From: Alkalilimnicola sp. S0819
Lineage (GTDB): Bacteria > Pseudomonadota > Gammaproteobacteria > Nitrococcales > WHIW01
DNA: 64,000 bases
Direction: 5' to 3'
NCBI RefSeq assembly: GCF_009295635.1
Contig: NZ_WHIW01000006.1
Coordinates: 124,001-188,000 of the forward strand
Shown here: in pieces, positions 1 through 8,493 of the stretch
Numbering within the stretch: the first letter of the stretch is position 1
Layout of the letters: each line of letters begins with the position of its first letter
Program-made: the position numbers and the translations under genes
The notes under the pieces: model-generated
The model's input: only the letters and a program-made list of their open reading frames with translations
What the model was told of the DNA's origin: nothing
Database searches by the model: none

Positions 1-3000
1 GCGCCCGGCAGCGGCGGCAGTGTCACGCCCGGCAGCAGCGGCGGCGTCTCCCCCGGCGGCACCGGCAGCGTCTCGGCGGGTAGCGCGATCCCGGTCGCCT
101 CGGCGGGCGTGCTGTCCTTCGCGGGGGTGAACCTGACCCTGCCCACCAACCCCAATGGCTACTTCGTCACGGCCCGCGACCCCAATGCCAATTACCTGGT
201 CGAGGCCAACCCGCGCTTCCTGGTGGGCGAGAACTTCGTCGGTTCCGATTACCTGTCGCGGCGCTACGGCTACAACCCCGACGACGTGCAGAAGCGCCTG
301 GGCGATGCCAACTACGAGGCCTATCTGATTCGTCAGCAGCTGATTCAACAGACCGGCTCCAACGTGCTTCGCGGCTACGGCGATGAAGCGAAGCAGATGC
401 AGCGACTGATGGACCAGGCCTACGAGCAGGGCCAGGCGCTCGGGCTCGAGTTCGGCAAAGCGCTCAATCCCGCGCAGATCGCCGGCCTGACGGAAGACAT
501 CGTCTGGATGGAAGAGGTGGAAGTGAACGGCCAGCGGGTGCTCGCCCCGCGGGTCTACCTGGCCGCGGCCACCCGCGACATGATCTCCACCGGCGCCACC
601 ATCGCCGCCAACGAGGTCAACATCAGCGGTGAGGGGCTGAACAATACCGGCGGCACCATCGAGGGCAGCGACTCCCTCACCGTCGCCACCACCGGTGATA
701 TCACCAACACCAGCGGCACCCTCAAGGGCGGCGATGTCAGCCTGACATCGGAAGAAGGCAGCATCATCAACGAGACCGTCGTGGACGGCTCGGGCGATGG
801 CCACTCCTATGTCACCGACATCGGCAAGACCGCGGGCATCGAGGCCAGCGGTGATCTGACGCTGGATGCCGGCAAAGACATCAAGGTGGTGGGCGCGGAT
901 GTGCAGGCGGGCGGCGATGCCACACTCAAGGCCGATGGCGACATCAGCTTCGACACCATCGTCGACAAGACCACCACCACCACCAGCAAGGACAGCAAGC
1001 GGGTCATGGGCGGCGGCTGGTCCACCACCACCAAGACCACCGAGACCAATATCGGCTCCAACCTGAATGTCGGGGGCAACCTGAGCCTGGACAGCGGCGG
1101 CGACACCACCCTCGCCGGCAGCAGCGCCGAGGTGGGCGGCGATCTGGACGTCAAGACCGGCGGCGACTTCAAGGTCATCGCCCGCCAGGACAAGGTCACC
1201 ACCCACACCGAAGAGAAGACCTCCGGTGTCGGCGTGGGTGGCGGCATGTACGGCACCCAGACCAAGACCACCGACGATTTCAAGGGGACCAACGTCGGCT
1301 CCACCCTGAATGTCGGCGGCAACGCCACCATCGACTCCGAGGGCAGCATGACCCTGCAGGGCTCGGACATGAGCGTGGCGGGCAATGCGGATATCGACGC
1401 GAAGGAAGGCATCAACATCCTCGACGGCCTGGACGAGCGTCGCACCACCACCCGCACCGAAACCACCACCTTCGGCAAGGTGGGCGGCAGCAGTGACAGC
1501 GACTCCGGCTCGCAGAGCGCCAGCGAATCCGCCAGCGGCCAGGGTTACGCCCAGGCCAACGCTTCGGCCGGTTCCAATGCCGAGGCCGAGGCCTCCGGTG
1601 ACTTCAAGGTCTGGGAGAAGACCGTCAGCACCACGGAATCGGGCTCCAACACCAGTGTTGCCTCCAACCTGAACATCGGCGGCAACCTCAACGCCACCAC
1701 CGAGGGTACGCTGAAAGTGCAGGGCTCCAACGTGGAGACCGGCGGCGACATGGCCCTGGACGCCAAGGACGTGCAGGTACTCGCCGGGCGCAACGAGGAA
1801 TGGAGCACCACCGAGACTACCCGCACTTCGGTGGGCATTTACAATGACAGCAGCGCCGAGGCCTCCTCCGGCGCCCAGGCCAATGCCAATGCCGGCACGG
1901 TCGGCACCAACGCCGATGCCAATGCCAACGCCTCCGCCGAAGCCGACCACGTGACCACCATCGGTGCCCGCACCGAGCAGGAGAACAGCTCCTCCTACAG
2001 CCTCACCCATACCGGCTCCAGCCTGAAATCGGGCGGCAATATGTCGATCAAGGCCGAGAATACGGCGGAGTTCGAGGGCGCGAACGTGGAATCCGGCGGC
2101 AATATGGACATCAGCGCCGAGAACATCATCAACCGCGCGGCCCAGGATGTAACGCTGGAAACCTCCTCCAGCACCACTCAGACCATGGGTGTGTACCTGG
2201 GCGCCGATGCCTCGGCCGAGGCCGGTGCCAACGCCGAGGCGGGCAAGATGCGCCTGGGCGAGCACAACGCCGGCGAAGCCTCGAGCTCGGCGGAGGGCAA
2301 TGTCAGCGCCGGACTGCGCTACAACCGGGAGGCGGAATCCAGCGTCCAGGGCTCGGTTACCAACCAGGTCTCCACGTTCAAGGCCGGTGGCAACTTCACC
2401 CGCACCGCCGAGGACACCATCACCGATCAGGGCACCCAGATCGAGGCCGGTGGCAACATCACCCAGTCGGCGCGGGAGATCCGCGAGGAAGCGGTTCATG
2501 ACCGGACCTTCTCCAGCGCCAGCTCCTCCAGCCATGATGCCCGCCTCGGCATGGGCGCCAGCGCCTCGGCGGAAGCCGGCGGCAACACCGGCGGCGAGGC
2601 GAAAGCCGATGCCGGCGCGGGCGCGGGCTTCCGTGCGAGCTACGAGGGCAGCTTCTCCGACGAGAGCGCAGGCAGCAGCACCGCCGTCACCACCCGCTAC
2701 AAGGCCGGTGGCAACATCAACTCCACCTCCGAGGAGAAGACCACCCTGGTCGGTACCCAGATGGAGGCGGACGGCGACGTCAACCTGAACGCCGGCTCGC
2801 TGGAATTCAAGGCCGCCGAGGACACCAGCTACAGCGGCTCCACCTCCCATGACGTCTCGGGCGAACTGAAGGTGGACGTGGTGGGCTCGCCGGGCGGCAG
2901 CCTGGAAGGCAGCTACGAAATGGGCAGCGAGGGCGAGCGCAGCAGCACCGCCCGCGCCGGTGGCATCAAGGCCGGCGGCAATCTCAACATCAAGACCGAC

Positions 3001-3945
3001 GACGATGCCAGCTTCGAGGGCACGCAGCTCGAGGCCGGCAACCAGGCCAGCATCGATGCCGGCGGTGATGTGGAGTTCAAGGCGGCCCGTGACACCCAGT
3101 CCTCCAGCTCCAGCAACGCCAACGCGGAACTCTCGCTGAGCGCCGAGCAAGGCGGCGACAAGGGCGCCAGCCTGGAAGGCGGCTACGGCCAGGAGAACAG
3201 CGAGAGCAGCAAGGCCCGGGTGGGCAGCATCAAGGCCGGAGCCGGTGGCATTTCGATCTCGGCCGGCGGCGATGCGGACTTCGAGGGCACCAAGCTGAAA
3301 TCCGATGGCGACACTGCGATCTCGGCCGGTGGCGACGTTCAGCTGCGGGCTGCGGAGGACAGGGAGACCAGCACCGGCTTCTCGGTGGAAGCCAGTCTGG
3401 GCACCGAGTCAGGCGATGAGGGCAGCAAGAAGAGCGCCAGCGTCGGCGGCAGCGTCAACCACAGCGACAAGATCGAGTCCACCACCACCGATATCCAGTC
3501 GGGGGGCACGGTGACGATCAGCGGCAAGACCGTGGTCGATCAGGAAGCCAAGATCAAGGGCGAGGAAGGCGAGAAGATCAGCGGCAGGGTGATCGAGAAG
3601 AAAACCCGTGACCGGGATATCTCCGTGGGCATCGAGGCCAGCGCCTCTGGCGAGAGCGAGTCCAAGAAACCGGAGAAGCCCAAGAGCGGCTCCAAGACCA
3701 CGGATGACATCCCCAGCAGCAAGCCGTCCAGCAGCGACAGCGAGCGGCCGCGCTCCAAGACCACCGATGACGTGGCCGCCAGCAAGCCGGGCGACAAGCC
3801 GCTGAGTCAGTCGGACAAGGACAAGATCAAGCAGGATCTGCTGGGCAGCCAGAAGGAGTTGAACAAGAAGAGTCCGAAGCCGAAATCGACCGCGGCACCC
3901 AAGCCGAAGGCCGCACCGAAGGCCGCACCGAAGGGCGAAAGCTGA
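1..3945 (+). CDS. Filamentous hemagglutinin-like exoprotein, C-terminal part (5' end outside window)
   Basis: The frame is open from base 1 without a stop, so the start and the N-terminal secretion domain lie upstream; 1,314 residues are visible. A Gly/Ser-rich stretch and a folded segment (roughly bases 110-560) come first. Then follow about nine units of 70-120 residues, each with GGN/GGD turns (for example NVGGNLSLDSGGD) alternating with Ser/Thr/Ala-rich segments. This is the pattern of hemagglutinin-repeat beta-helix stalks in two-partner-secreted adhesins. The end is low-complexity and Lys/Pro/Ser-rich, with a duplicated SKTTDD..SKP motif (about 3690-3790) and a KPKAAPKAAPK terminus. I see no CdiA-type toxin domain and no immunity gene after it. 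Family assignment is good; adhesion or biofilm function is inferred. A TpsB partner, if any, is outside the window. Confidence 0.82.
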   Translation, partial: APGSGGSVTPGSSGGVSPGGTGSVSAGSAIPVASAGVLSFAGVNLTLPTNPNGYFVTARDPNANYLVEANPRFLVGENFVGSDYLSRRYGYNPDDVQKRLGDANYEAYLIRQQLIQQTGSNVLRGYGDEAKQMQRLMDQAYEQGQALGLEFGKALNPAQIAGLTEDIVWMEEVEVNGQRVLAPRVYLAAATRDMISTGATIAANEVNISGEGLNNTGGTIEGSDSLTVATTGDITNTSGTLKGGDVSLTSEEGSIINETVVDGSGDGHSYVTDIGKTAGIEASGDLTLDAGKDIKVVGADVQAGGDATLKADGDISFDTIVDKTTTTTSKDSKRVMGGGWSTTTKTTETNIGSNLNVGGNLSLDSGGDTTLAGSSAEVGGDLDVKTGGDFKVIARQDKVTTHTEEKTSGVGVGGGMYGTQTKTTDDFKGTNVGSTLNVGGNATIDSEGSMTLQGSDMSVAGNADIDAKEGINILDGLDERRTTTRTETTTFGKVGGSSDSDSGSQSASESASGQGYAQANASAGSNAEAEASGDFKVWEKTVSTTESGSNTSVASNLNIGGNLNATTEGTLKVQGSNVETGGDMALDAKDVQVLAGRNEEWSTTETTRTSVGIYNDSSAEASSGAQANANAGTVGTNADANANASAEADHVTTIGARTEQENSSSYSLTHTGSSLKSGGNMSIKAENTAEFEGANVESGGNMDISAENIINRAAQDVTLETSSSTTQTMGVYLGADASAEAGANAEAGKMRLGEHNAGEASSSAEGNVSAGLRYNREAESSVQGSVTNQVSTFKAGGNFTRTAEDTITDQGTQIEAGGNITQSAREIREEAVHDRTFSSASSSSHDARLGMGASASAEAGGNTGGEAKADAGAGAGFRASYEGSFSDESAGSSTAVTTRYKAGGNINSTSEEKTTLVGTQMEADGDVNLNAGSLEFKAAEDTSYSGSTSHDVSGELKVDVVGSPGGSLEGSYEMGSEGERSSTARAGGIKAGGNLNIKTDDDASFEGTQLEAGNQASIDAGGDVEFKAARDTQSSSSSNANAELSLSAEQGGDKGASLEGGYGQENSESSKARVGSIKAGAGGISISAGGDADFEGTKLKSDGDTAISAGGDVQLRAAEDRETSTGFSVEASLGTESGDEGSKKSASVGGSVNHSDKIESTTTDIQSGGTVTISGKTVVDQEAKIKGEEGEKISGRVIEKKTRDRDISVGIEASASGESESKKPEKPKSGSKTTDDIPSSKPSSSDSERPRSKTTDDVAASKPGDKPLSQSDKDKIKQDLLGSQKELNKKSPKPKSTAAPKPKAAPKAAPKGES

Positions 3946-3953
3946 GGCCCCAG

Positions 3954-3978
3954 GGGCGGGGGCCCCGTGCCCCCGCCC
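3954..3978 (+). terminator. GC-only hairpin between convergent genes
   Basis: A perfect 9-bp stem (GGGCGGGGG with CCCCCGCCC) and a 7-nt loop lie just after the adhesin stop codon. There is no T-tract on either strand, so intrinsic termination is uncertain. Its place between the convergent adhesin and ketosynthase-partner genes makes a transcript-end role likely. Confidence 0.4.
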
Positions 3979-3997
3979 GCTACACGAGCAGGCCCGG

Positions 3998-4852
3998 CTA
4001 AGCGCTCAGCACCGTCAGGTAAACGCCGCCGCCGGCGGCCTGGTTCACCTGCACCAGCCAGGGCTCGGCGGCCTCATCCGCCAGGTAGTCGGTCAGATTC
4101 CCGGCCACCGCGGTGGGGCAGTGCGGGCGCGCCGGCAAGGCCCATTCCACGGCCCCCGGCACGGCCTCGCGCCAGCCGGCGGCCGCATCACGGGCGGCTT
4201 CCGAGGCCAGCACCAGCCGCACCGCGCCCGCCATTCGCAGCCCGGCCAAGGCCGCGCGCGCTTTCTCGGGGTGCGCGAAATATGCCACCCACTCCAACCG
4301 CGGCCCCTCGGTGAGGGTGTCGTCCAGCAGGAACCAGTGGCTGCACTCGCCCAGCGCCGCCTCGGGCGGGACCCGCAGACGCCGACGCTGCGCAGCCAGC
4401 GGCCACACGCCCTCTTCCACCGCGCCCACCAGCGCCTGGGGCGGTCGTCCGTGATCCTTCAAGGCGGTCTCCAGCGCCACCTCCACGGGAAAGTCCCGCC
4501 GCGAGATGGTCAGATTCGGCCCCAGCAGGCCCAGGCTCTGGGCAATGCCGAAACCGGCCAGGGAGCCGGAGACATTGATGAAGGGAAAGGGCATGGGCGC
4601 CTCGCCCCGCTGCACCGCTTCCAGCATGGTCACGGTGTCGGCGCTGCTGCCCAGCGCCGTGCCCAGGTACACGCCGCAGTCGGGCTCGGGGCGCACCGCA
4701 AGGGCGCTGGCCCCCAGCAGCGCCAGCTGACTGAAGCGGGAGCTGCGCCGGGGTGCTTTCAGGCCAGCCTCGCGCAGGGCGGCACGGGTATCCCGGGGGG
4801 TGTCGTCCAGCGGCCATTCCAGGGCGGCGAAGCTGCGAATCCCCAGGCTCAT
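3998..4852 (-). CDS. Ketosynthase-like chain-length-factor partner (no active-site Cys)
   Basis: 284 residues, about three quarters of a normal ketosynthase. The central FPFINVSGSLAGFG and TISRRDFPVE stretches align with the N-terminal thiolase fold, but the position of the catalytic Cys (normally in a TACSS-like motif) is not Cys. The two active-site His motifs of the C-terminal half are also missing. This is the profile of the PF13723-type proteins that pair with an active ketosynthase and help set chain length, as ApeC does with ApeO in characterised aryl polyene systems. Its start overlaps the stop of the upstream ketosynthase by 4 bp (ATGA), so the two are probably translationally coupled and form a heterodimer. 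The specific partner assignment is inferred from adjacency. Confidence 0.7.
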   Translation of the reverse strand: MSLGIRSFAALEWPLDDTPRDTRAALREAGLKAPRRSSRFSQLALLGASALAVRPEPDCGVYLGTALGSSADTVTMLEAVQRGEAPMPFPFINVSGSLAGFGIAQSLGLLGPNLTISRRDFPVEVALETALKDHGRPPQALVGAVEEGVWPLAAQRRRLRVPPEAALGECSHWFLLDDTLTEGPRLEWVAYFAHPEKARAALAGLRMAGAVRLVLASEAARDAAAGWREAVPGAVEWALPARPHCPTAVAGNLTDYLADEAAEPWLVQVNQAAGGGVYLTVLSA

Positions 4853-5991
4853 GCCAGATACCTCACCACCAGCGCGGTGTTGTTGCCGCCGAAACCGAAG
4901 TAATCCAGCAAATACGCCCCCGCGCCCACGGGCTGTTCCTTGGTGAGCGGCGCGAGCCCCAGTTCCGGGTCGATGTGCTGGAAGCCCGCCGCCGGGGGCA
5001 GCACGCCCGCCTGCAGGCAGCCATGCAGGGCGATCAATTCGAGTGTGCCGCAGGCGCCCAGGGTGTGGCCCAGGCAGGGCTTGAAGGAGCTGAACGGCGG
5101 TGGGTCGTCGCCGAAGACCTGGCGCAGGGCCAGGCCCTCGGCGCGGTCATTGCTGGGGGTGCTGGTGCCGTGGGCCTTGATGGCGGCAATGGCGGCGGGC
5201 TCGCAATCGGCGCTGGCCAGCGCCCGGCGGATCACCTCGGCGATGGCCCCGGGCTCGGAATTGGTGGAGCTGGAGGTATCGCACAGATTGGCCCCGCCCG
5301 AGAGCAGCAGATCCCCGGCTCGCGCTTCGCCGGCCTCCAGCAGCACCGCCCCCACGCCTTCCCCCAGCACCAGTCCGTTCCGGTCCCGGTCGAAGGGGCG
5401 CGCGCCGTCGGCGGAGGCCAGCATCAGTGCCTCGAAGCCCCGGGCGGAGAGCTTGTTGTAGGCCTCCACCCCCACCACCAGGGCACGCTCCAGCTCGCCG
5501 GCGGCGATGCGTTGGGCGGCCTGCAGCAGGGCGTTGGCGGCCGATGAGCAGGCGGTGCAGTAGGTGTAACGAGGGCCGGCGAAACCGAAGCGGGTCGCCA
5601 GATGTTCGGCCAGGTTGCCATAGCCGGGCTTGTCCAGCGCCAGCGCGGTGTCGGCATCCCGGGCACACGCCTCGGCGTAGCGGGCCTCGGCGTCAGGGAT
5701 GTCCAGCGAGGAGGTGCCCAGAAACAGCGCCAGATCGGCCTGATCCGCGTCGGTCACGCCGGCCTCGGCCAGGGCATCCGCCACGGCGGCATCGAGCAGG
5801 CGCCAGAGTCGCTCGGGCTGTTCCAGGGGGGCGGCGGGGTGATACAGGCTGTGGCTGTCGGGCAGGGCCAGCGGTGCGGGACGGGCGGCGCGCAGACCCT
5901 CCACCTGGGCGGCCACTCCCCGGCCCAGCGCGCTGACCACGCCGCGCCCGGCCACCCGCACGCTGCGCTGGAGGCTGGCGCTATCGTTCAT
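4849..5991 (-). CDS. Beta-ketoacyl-ACP synthase (KAS II-like), left arm of aryl polyene cluster
   Basis: 380 residues with a complete catalytic set: Cys148 in YCTACSS, His274 in KAHGTSTP, Lys304 and His309 in KPCLGHT. It should extend an ACP-bound chain by decarboxylative Claisen condensation. It is the second active ketosynthase of the cluster; the other lies at 16430. The gene starts 3 bp after the ACP stop and overlaps its non-catalytic partner, so ACP, ketosynthase and partner form one translational unit behind the ABC exporter genes. Aryl polyene clusters often carry more than one ketosynthase, but which one initiates and which one elongates cannot be told from sequence. Confidence 0.88.
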   Translation of the reverse strand: MNDSASLQRSVRVAGRGVVSALGRGVAAQVEGLRAARPAPLALPDSHSLYHPAAPLEQPERLWRLLDAAVADALAEAGVTDADQADLALFLGTSSLDIPDAEARYAEACARDADTALALDKPGYGNLAEHLATRFGFAGPRYTYCTACSSAANALLQAAQRIAAGELERALVVGVEAYNKLSARGFEALMLASADGARPFDRDRNGLVLGEGVGAVLLEAGEARAGDLLLSGGANLCDTSSSTNSEPGAIAEVIRRALASADCEPAAIAAIKAHGTSTPSNDRAEGLALRQVFGDDPPPFSSFKPCLGHTLGACGTLELIALHGCLQAGVLPPAAGFQHIDPELGLAPLTKEQPVGAGAYLLDYFGFGGNNTALVVRYLA

Positions 5992-5994
5992 GGC

Positions 5995-6261
5995 TTATTC
6001 CGGCTGGAGGAAATCGGCGAGGCTGTTGACGGATGCGAGGATGCGGCGCATTTCCTTGGGGTCGGAAATGCGATAGCCGTATTCCTTCTGTACCGCCATG
6101 GAGATCTGCAACCCGTCCAGGGAATCCAGCTCCAGCACGGCATCCTCACCGAACAGGGGGGCATCGTCGGGGATTTCGTCGGGTGTCACGTCCTTGTCGC
6201 ACTCGGCGATGATCATCTCCTTCAGTCGCCGTTTCAGGGCGTCGTCCCGGGAACCTTTCAT
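5995..6261 (-). CDS. Acyl carrier protein (left arm)
   Basis: 88 residues, a typical ACP size, with predicted helices around the 4'-phosphopantetheine site Ser47 in the ELDSLDG motif. It would carry the growing chain on a phosphopantetheine thiol for the adjacent ketosynthase. The N-terminus is unusually basic (MKGSRDDALKRRLKEM). The cluster has a second, different ACP at 10012, matching the two-ACP set (ApeE/ApeF) of known aryl polyene systems. No phosphopantetheinyl transferase gene was recognised in the window. Confidence 0.88.
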   Translation of the reverse strand: MKGSRDDALKRRLKEMIIAECDKDVTPDEIPDDAPLFGEDAVLELDSLDGLQISMAVQKEYGYRISDPKEMRRILASVNSLADFLQPE

Positions 6262-6270
6262 GCAATCTCT

Positions 6271-7515
6271 CTATCCGGTTTGGCGATGGAACAGCCAGGC
6301 GCCGGCCAGCAGGCACAGGCCGCCGAAGGCCAGCAGGGCCGCGCACTCGGGCAGCACGTCGAGCCAGTCGCCGCGGCGCAGCAGCACATCCCAGAAGCCC
6401 TCCAGGGACCAGGACATGGGCGAGATCCGGGCGAATTCCCGCATGGCCGGCGACATGACCACCTTGGGCACCATGATACCGCCCACGGCGCCCAGTACCA
6501 CGTTCGCCACCCCACCCACGGTGGTGGCCTGCATATGGGTGCGGGCGAGGGTGGCGATGAGCAGGGCGAAGCCGATGGCGGCGAGGCTGGTGGCCGAGCC
6601 GATCAGCCACAGCCCGAACCATTGGTCACCGATCAGCAGCCTGTCCCCGCCCAGCAGCGGCACCAGATACGCCCCCACCGCCAGCATGATGACCATCTGC
6701 ACCAGGTTGATCAGGTAATAGGGCAGGATTCTGGCGCTGAGCAGGGTGAGCGAGGAGATATTCAGCAACCGCAGCCGGCGCAGGCTGCCCTGCTCGCGCT
6801 CGATGATCAGCGCGGTGGAGAGCGGAATCACCACGAAGAACATGGCGAACACCAGCCAGGCGGGCACGCTCTGCTGCACCGAGGTGGGCACGTCCCGGGG
6901 CGCGGCTTCCCGGTAGGCGTAGTGCTCCACCAGCGGCACCGGGTTGTGCTCGGCCTGGCGGGGGACCATTTGCTCCAGGCTCACGCCCAGCTGCGCCTCG
7001 ATCTCCATCAGCAGATGATCGCGGTACATGTACTCGCCGCGCAGCCCCCGCAGCATGCTCTCCAGCCCCGAGAGCAGCGCGCCGCGGATGTGGGGCAGCA
7101 CCGAGGGGGCCAGGTACACATCCAGCTTCGCGACGGCCTCGCCGGGCTCCAGAGCCCGCAGGGTCCGCTCCAGCCCGGCGGGCAAGTACAGGGCAATCAC
7201 CGCCTCGTTGTCGAGGATGCGCTGTTTGAGCGCGGCCCGGTCCGGCGGCGGCTCCAGCAGGCGCACCTCGAAGCTCGGCGCGTTGTCCAGTTCGCGGATC
7301 ACCCGGCGGGAGGCCGGGCTTTGCCTGTCGCCATCCGCCACCAGCACCACGGTGGCGGTGGCCTTGCGCTGCTGGAAGGAATCCTGGGTGGCCAGCGACA
7401 TGATCAGGATGAAGGCGGCGGGCATCAGGAACAGCACCACCAGGCCCTGCCAATCGCGCAGCAGCACCCACCATTCCTTGCGCATCAACGCGCCCAAGGG
7501 CTTGAGTCGGCGCAT
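6271..7515 (-). CDS. ABC-2 type exporter permease
   Basis: 414 residues. The layout is one hydrophobic segment near the N-terminus (LVVLFLMPAAFILIMSLA), a long extracytoplasmic region of about 190 residues, then a cluster of about five membrane segments from roughly residue 225 to the end. This is the ABC-2 (NatB/YhhJ/DrrB-like) fold. The ATPase gene ends 2 bp upstream, so together they make a complete exporter. Position inside the aryl polyene cluster suggests movement of the product or a lipid-linked intermediate across the inner membrane; that substrate is inferred. Most described aryl polyene clusters rely on the MMPL-type exporter also present here, so this ABC system is an addition. Confidence 0.85.
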   Translation of the reverse strand: MRRLKPLGALMRKEWWVLLRDWQGLVVLFLMPAAFILIMSLATQDSFQQRKATATVVLVADGDRQSPASRRVIRELDNAPSFEVRLLEPPPDRAALKQRILDNEAVIALYLPAGLERTLRALEPGEAVAKLDVYLAPSVLPHIRGALLSGLESMLRGLRGEYMYRDHLLMEIEAQLGVSLEQMVPRQAEHNPVPLVEHYAYREAAPRDVPTSVQQSVPAWLVFAMFFVVIPLSTALIIEREQGSLRRLRLLNISSLTLLSARILPYYLINLVQMVIMLAVGAYLVPLLGGDRLLIGDQWFGLWLIGSATSLAAIGFALLIATLARTHMQATTVGGVANVVLGAVGGIMVPKVVMSPAMREFARISPMSWSLEGFWDVLLRRGDWLDVLPECAALLAFGGLCLLAGAWLFHRQTG

Positions 7516-7517
7516 GG

Positions 7518-8471
7518 TCAGTCCCTCAGCCTGCGGCCGCTGACGTTGAGGAAGAGCTCCTCCAGGTCCCGCACCCCGTAGCGTACGCTGCGCACGGTAA
7601 CGCCCTGGGCCTGCAGGGCGGCGAGCAACGCGGCCAGGTCCAGCTGGGCGGCGGCCAGCCCCTCCAGCTCCAGGCCGTGCTCATGGCGCCGGGGCGTGAG
7701 CCCGTTGAGCATGAGCCCGGCCAGCGCCCGGTCGCTGAGCGGTCGATCGAAACTCAGCGTGAGGCGATCGCTCTGGCTGCTCAGCAGCGCCTCCAGCTCG
7801 CCCTGCAGCAGGATGCGCCCCTCGTCGATGATCGCCAACTGGTCGCACAGGCGCTGCACCTCCTCCATGTAATGGGAGGTGTAGATCACGGTGGCGCCGG
7901 CCTCGCGCAGGGCGCGGATGGAATCGAGGATGAAGGCGCGGGACTGGGGGTCTATGCCCACGGTGGGCTCATCGAGCAGGATCAGCTTCGGTTCGTTGAG
8001 CAGGCCGATGGCCAAATTCAACCGCCGCTTGAGCCCGCCGGAGAGCGCCTCGGCGCGCTTGTCCATGTGCCCGGCAAGCCCGCCGATTTCCACCACCCGC
8101 TCGATGCGCGCTCGGCGCCGGGCGCCGCCCAGTCCCAGCACATCGGCGTAGATGCGCAGGTTCTCGGCGACGCTGAGCATGGGGTAGAAGGCGAGTTCCT
8201 GGGGCACCACGCCGCACAGCTCGCGGATCTCGCGCACCGCGTGGTCCAGGTCCAGCCCGGCCACTTCCACCAGCCCCGCATCCTTGCGCACCAGCCCGGT
8301 GAGGACGGAGAGCAGCGTGGTCTTGCCCGCGCCGTTGGGGCCGAGCAGCCCGAAGATGCTGCCTTCCGGCACGCTCAGGCTCACCTCCCGCAGGGAGGGC
8401 TGGGCCGCACCGGGGTAGTGCTTGCTCAAGCCCTGGATGCGGATCAGCGGCTGGGCGGCCGTTGGCTGCAT
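7518..8471 (-). CDS. ABC transporter ATP-binding protein
   Basis: 317 residues from the ATG at 8471, chosen over a GTG 12 bases upstream because GGAGA sits 6-7 bases before the ATG. Walker A is GPNGAGKT (residues 44-51), the signature is LSGGLKRR, and Walker B is LILLDEP followed by the TVGIDP D-loop region. The last 90 residues form the accessory domain common in ABC-2 drug and lipid exporters (CcmA/NatA-like). It pairs with the permease encoded directly downstream. Substrate is unknown from sequence; the context suggests the polyene product. Confidence 0.88.
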   Translation of the reverse strand: MQPTAAQPLIRIQGLSKHYPGAAQPSLREVSLSVPEGSIFGLLGPNGAGKTTLLSVLTGLVRKDAGLVEVAGLDLDHAVREIRELCGVVPQELAFYPMLSVAENLRIYADVLGLGGARRRARIERVVEIGGLAGHMDKRAEALSGGLKRRLNLAIGLLNEPKLILLDEPTVGIDPQSRAFILDSIRALREAGATVIYTSHYMEEVQRLCDQLAIIDEGRILLQGELEALLSSQSDRLTLSFDRPLSDRALAGLMLNGLTPRRHEHGLELEGLAAAQLDLAALLAALQAQGVTVRSVRYGVRDLEELFLNVSGRRLRD

Positions 8472-8493
8472 GGCGGTCTCCACGCCGGCTCGA

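Noticed and set aside
1-3945. CRISPR or tandem-repeat array in the adhesin
   Set aside because: The repetition is protein-level hemagglutinin repeats with diverged DNA, not short identical repeats with spacers.
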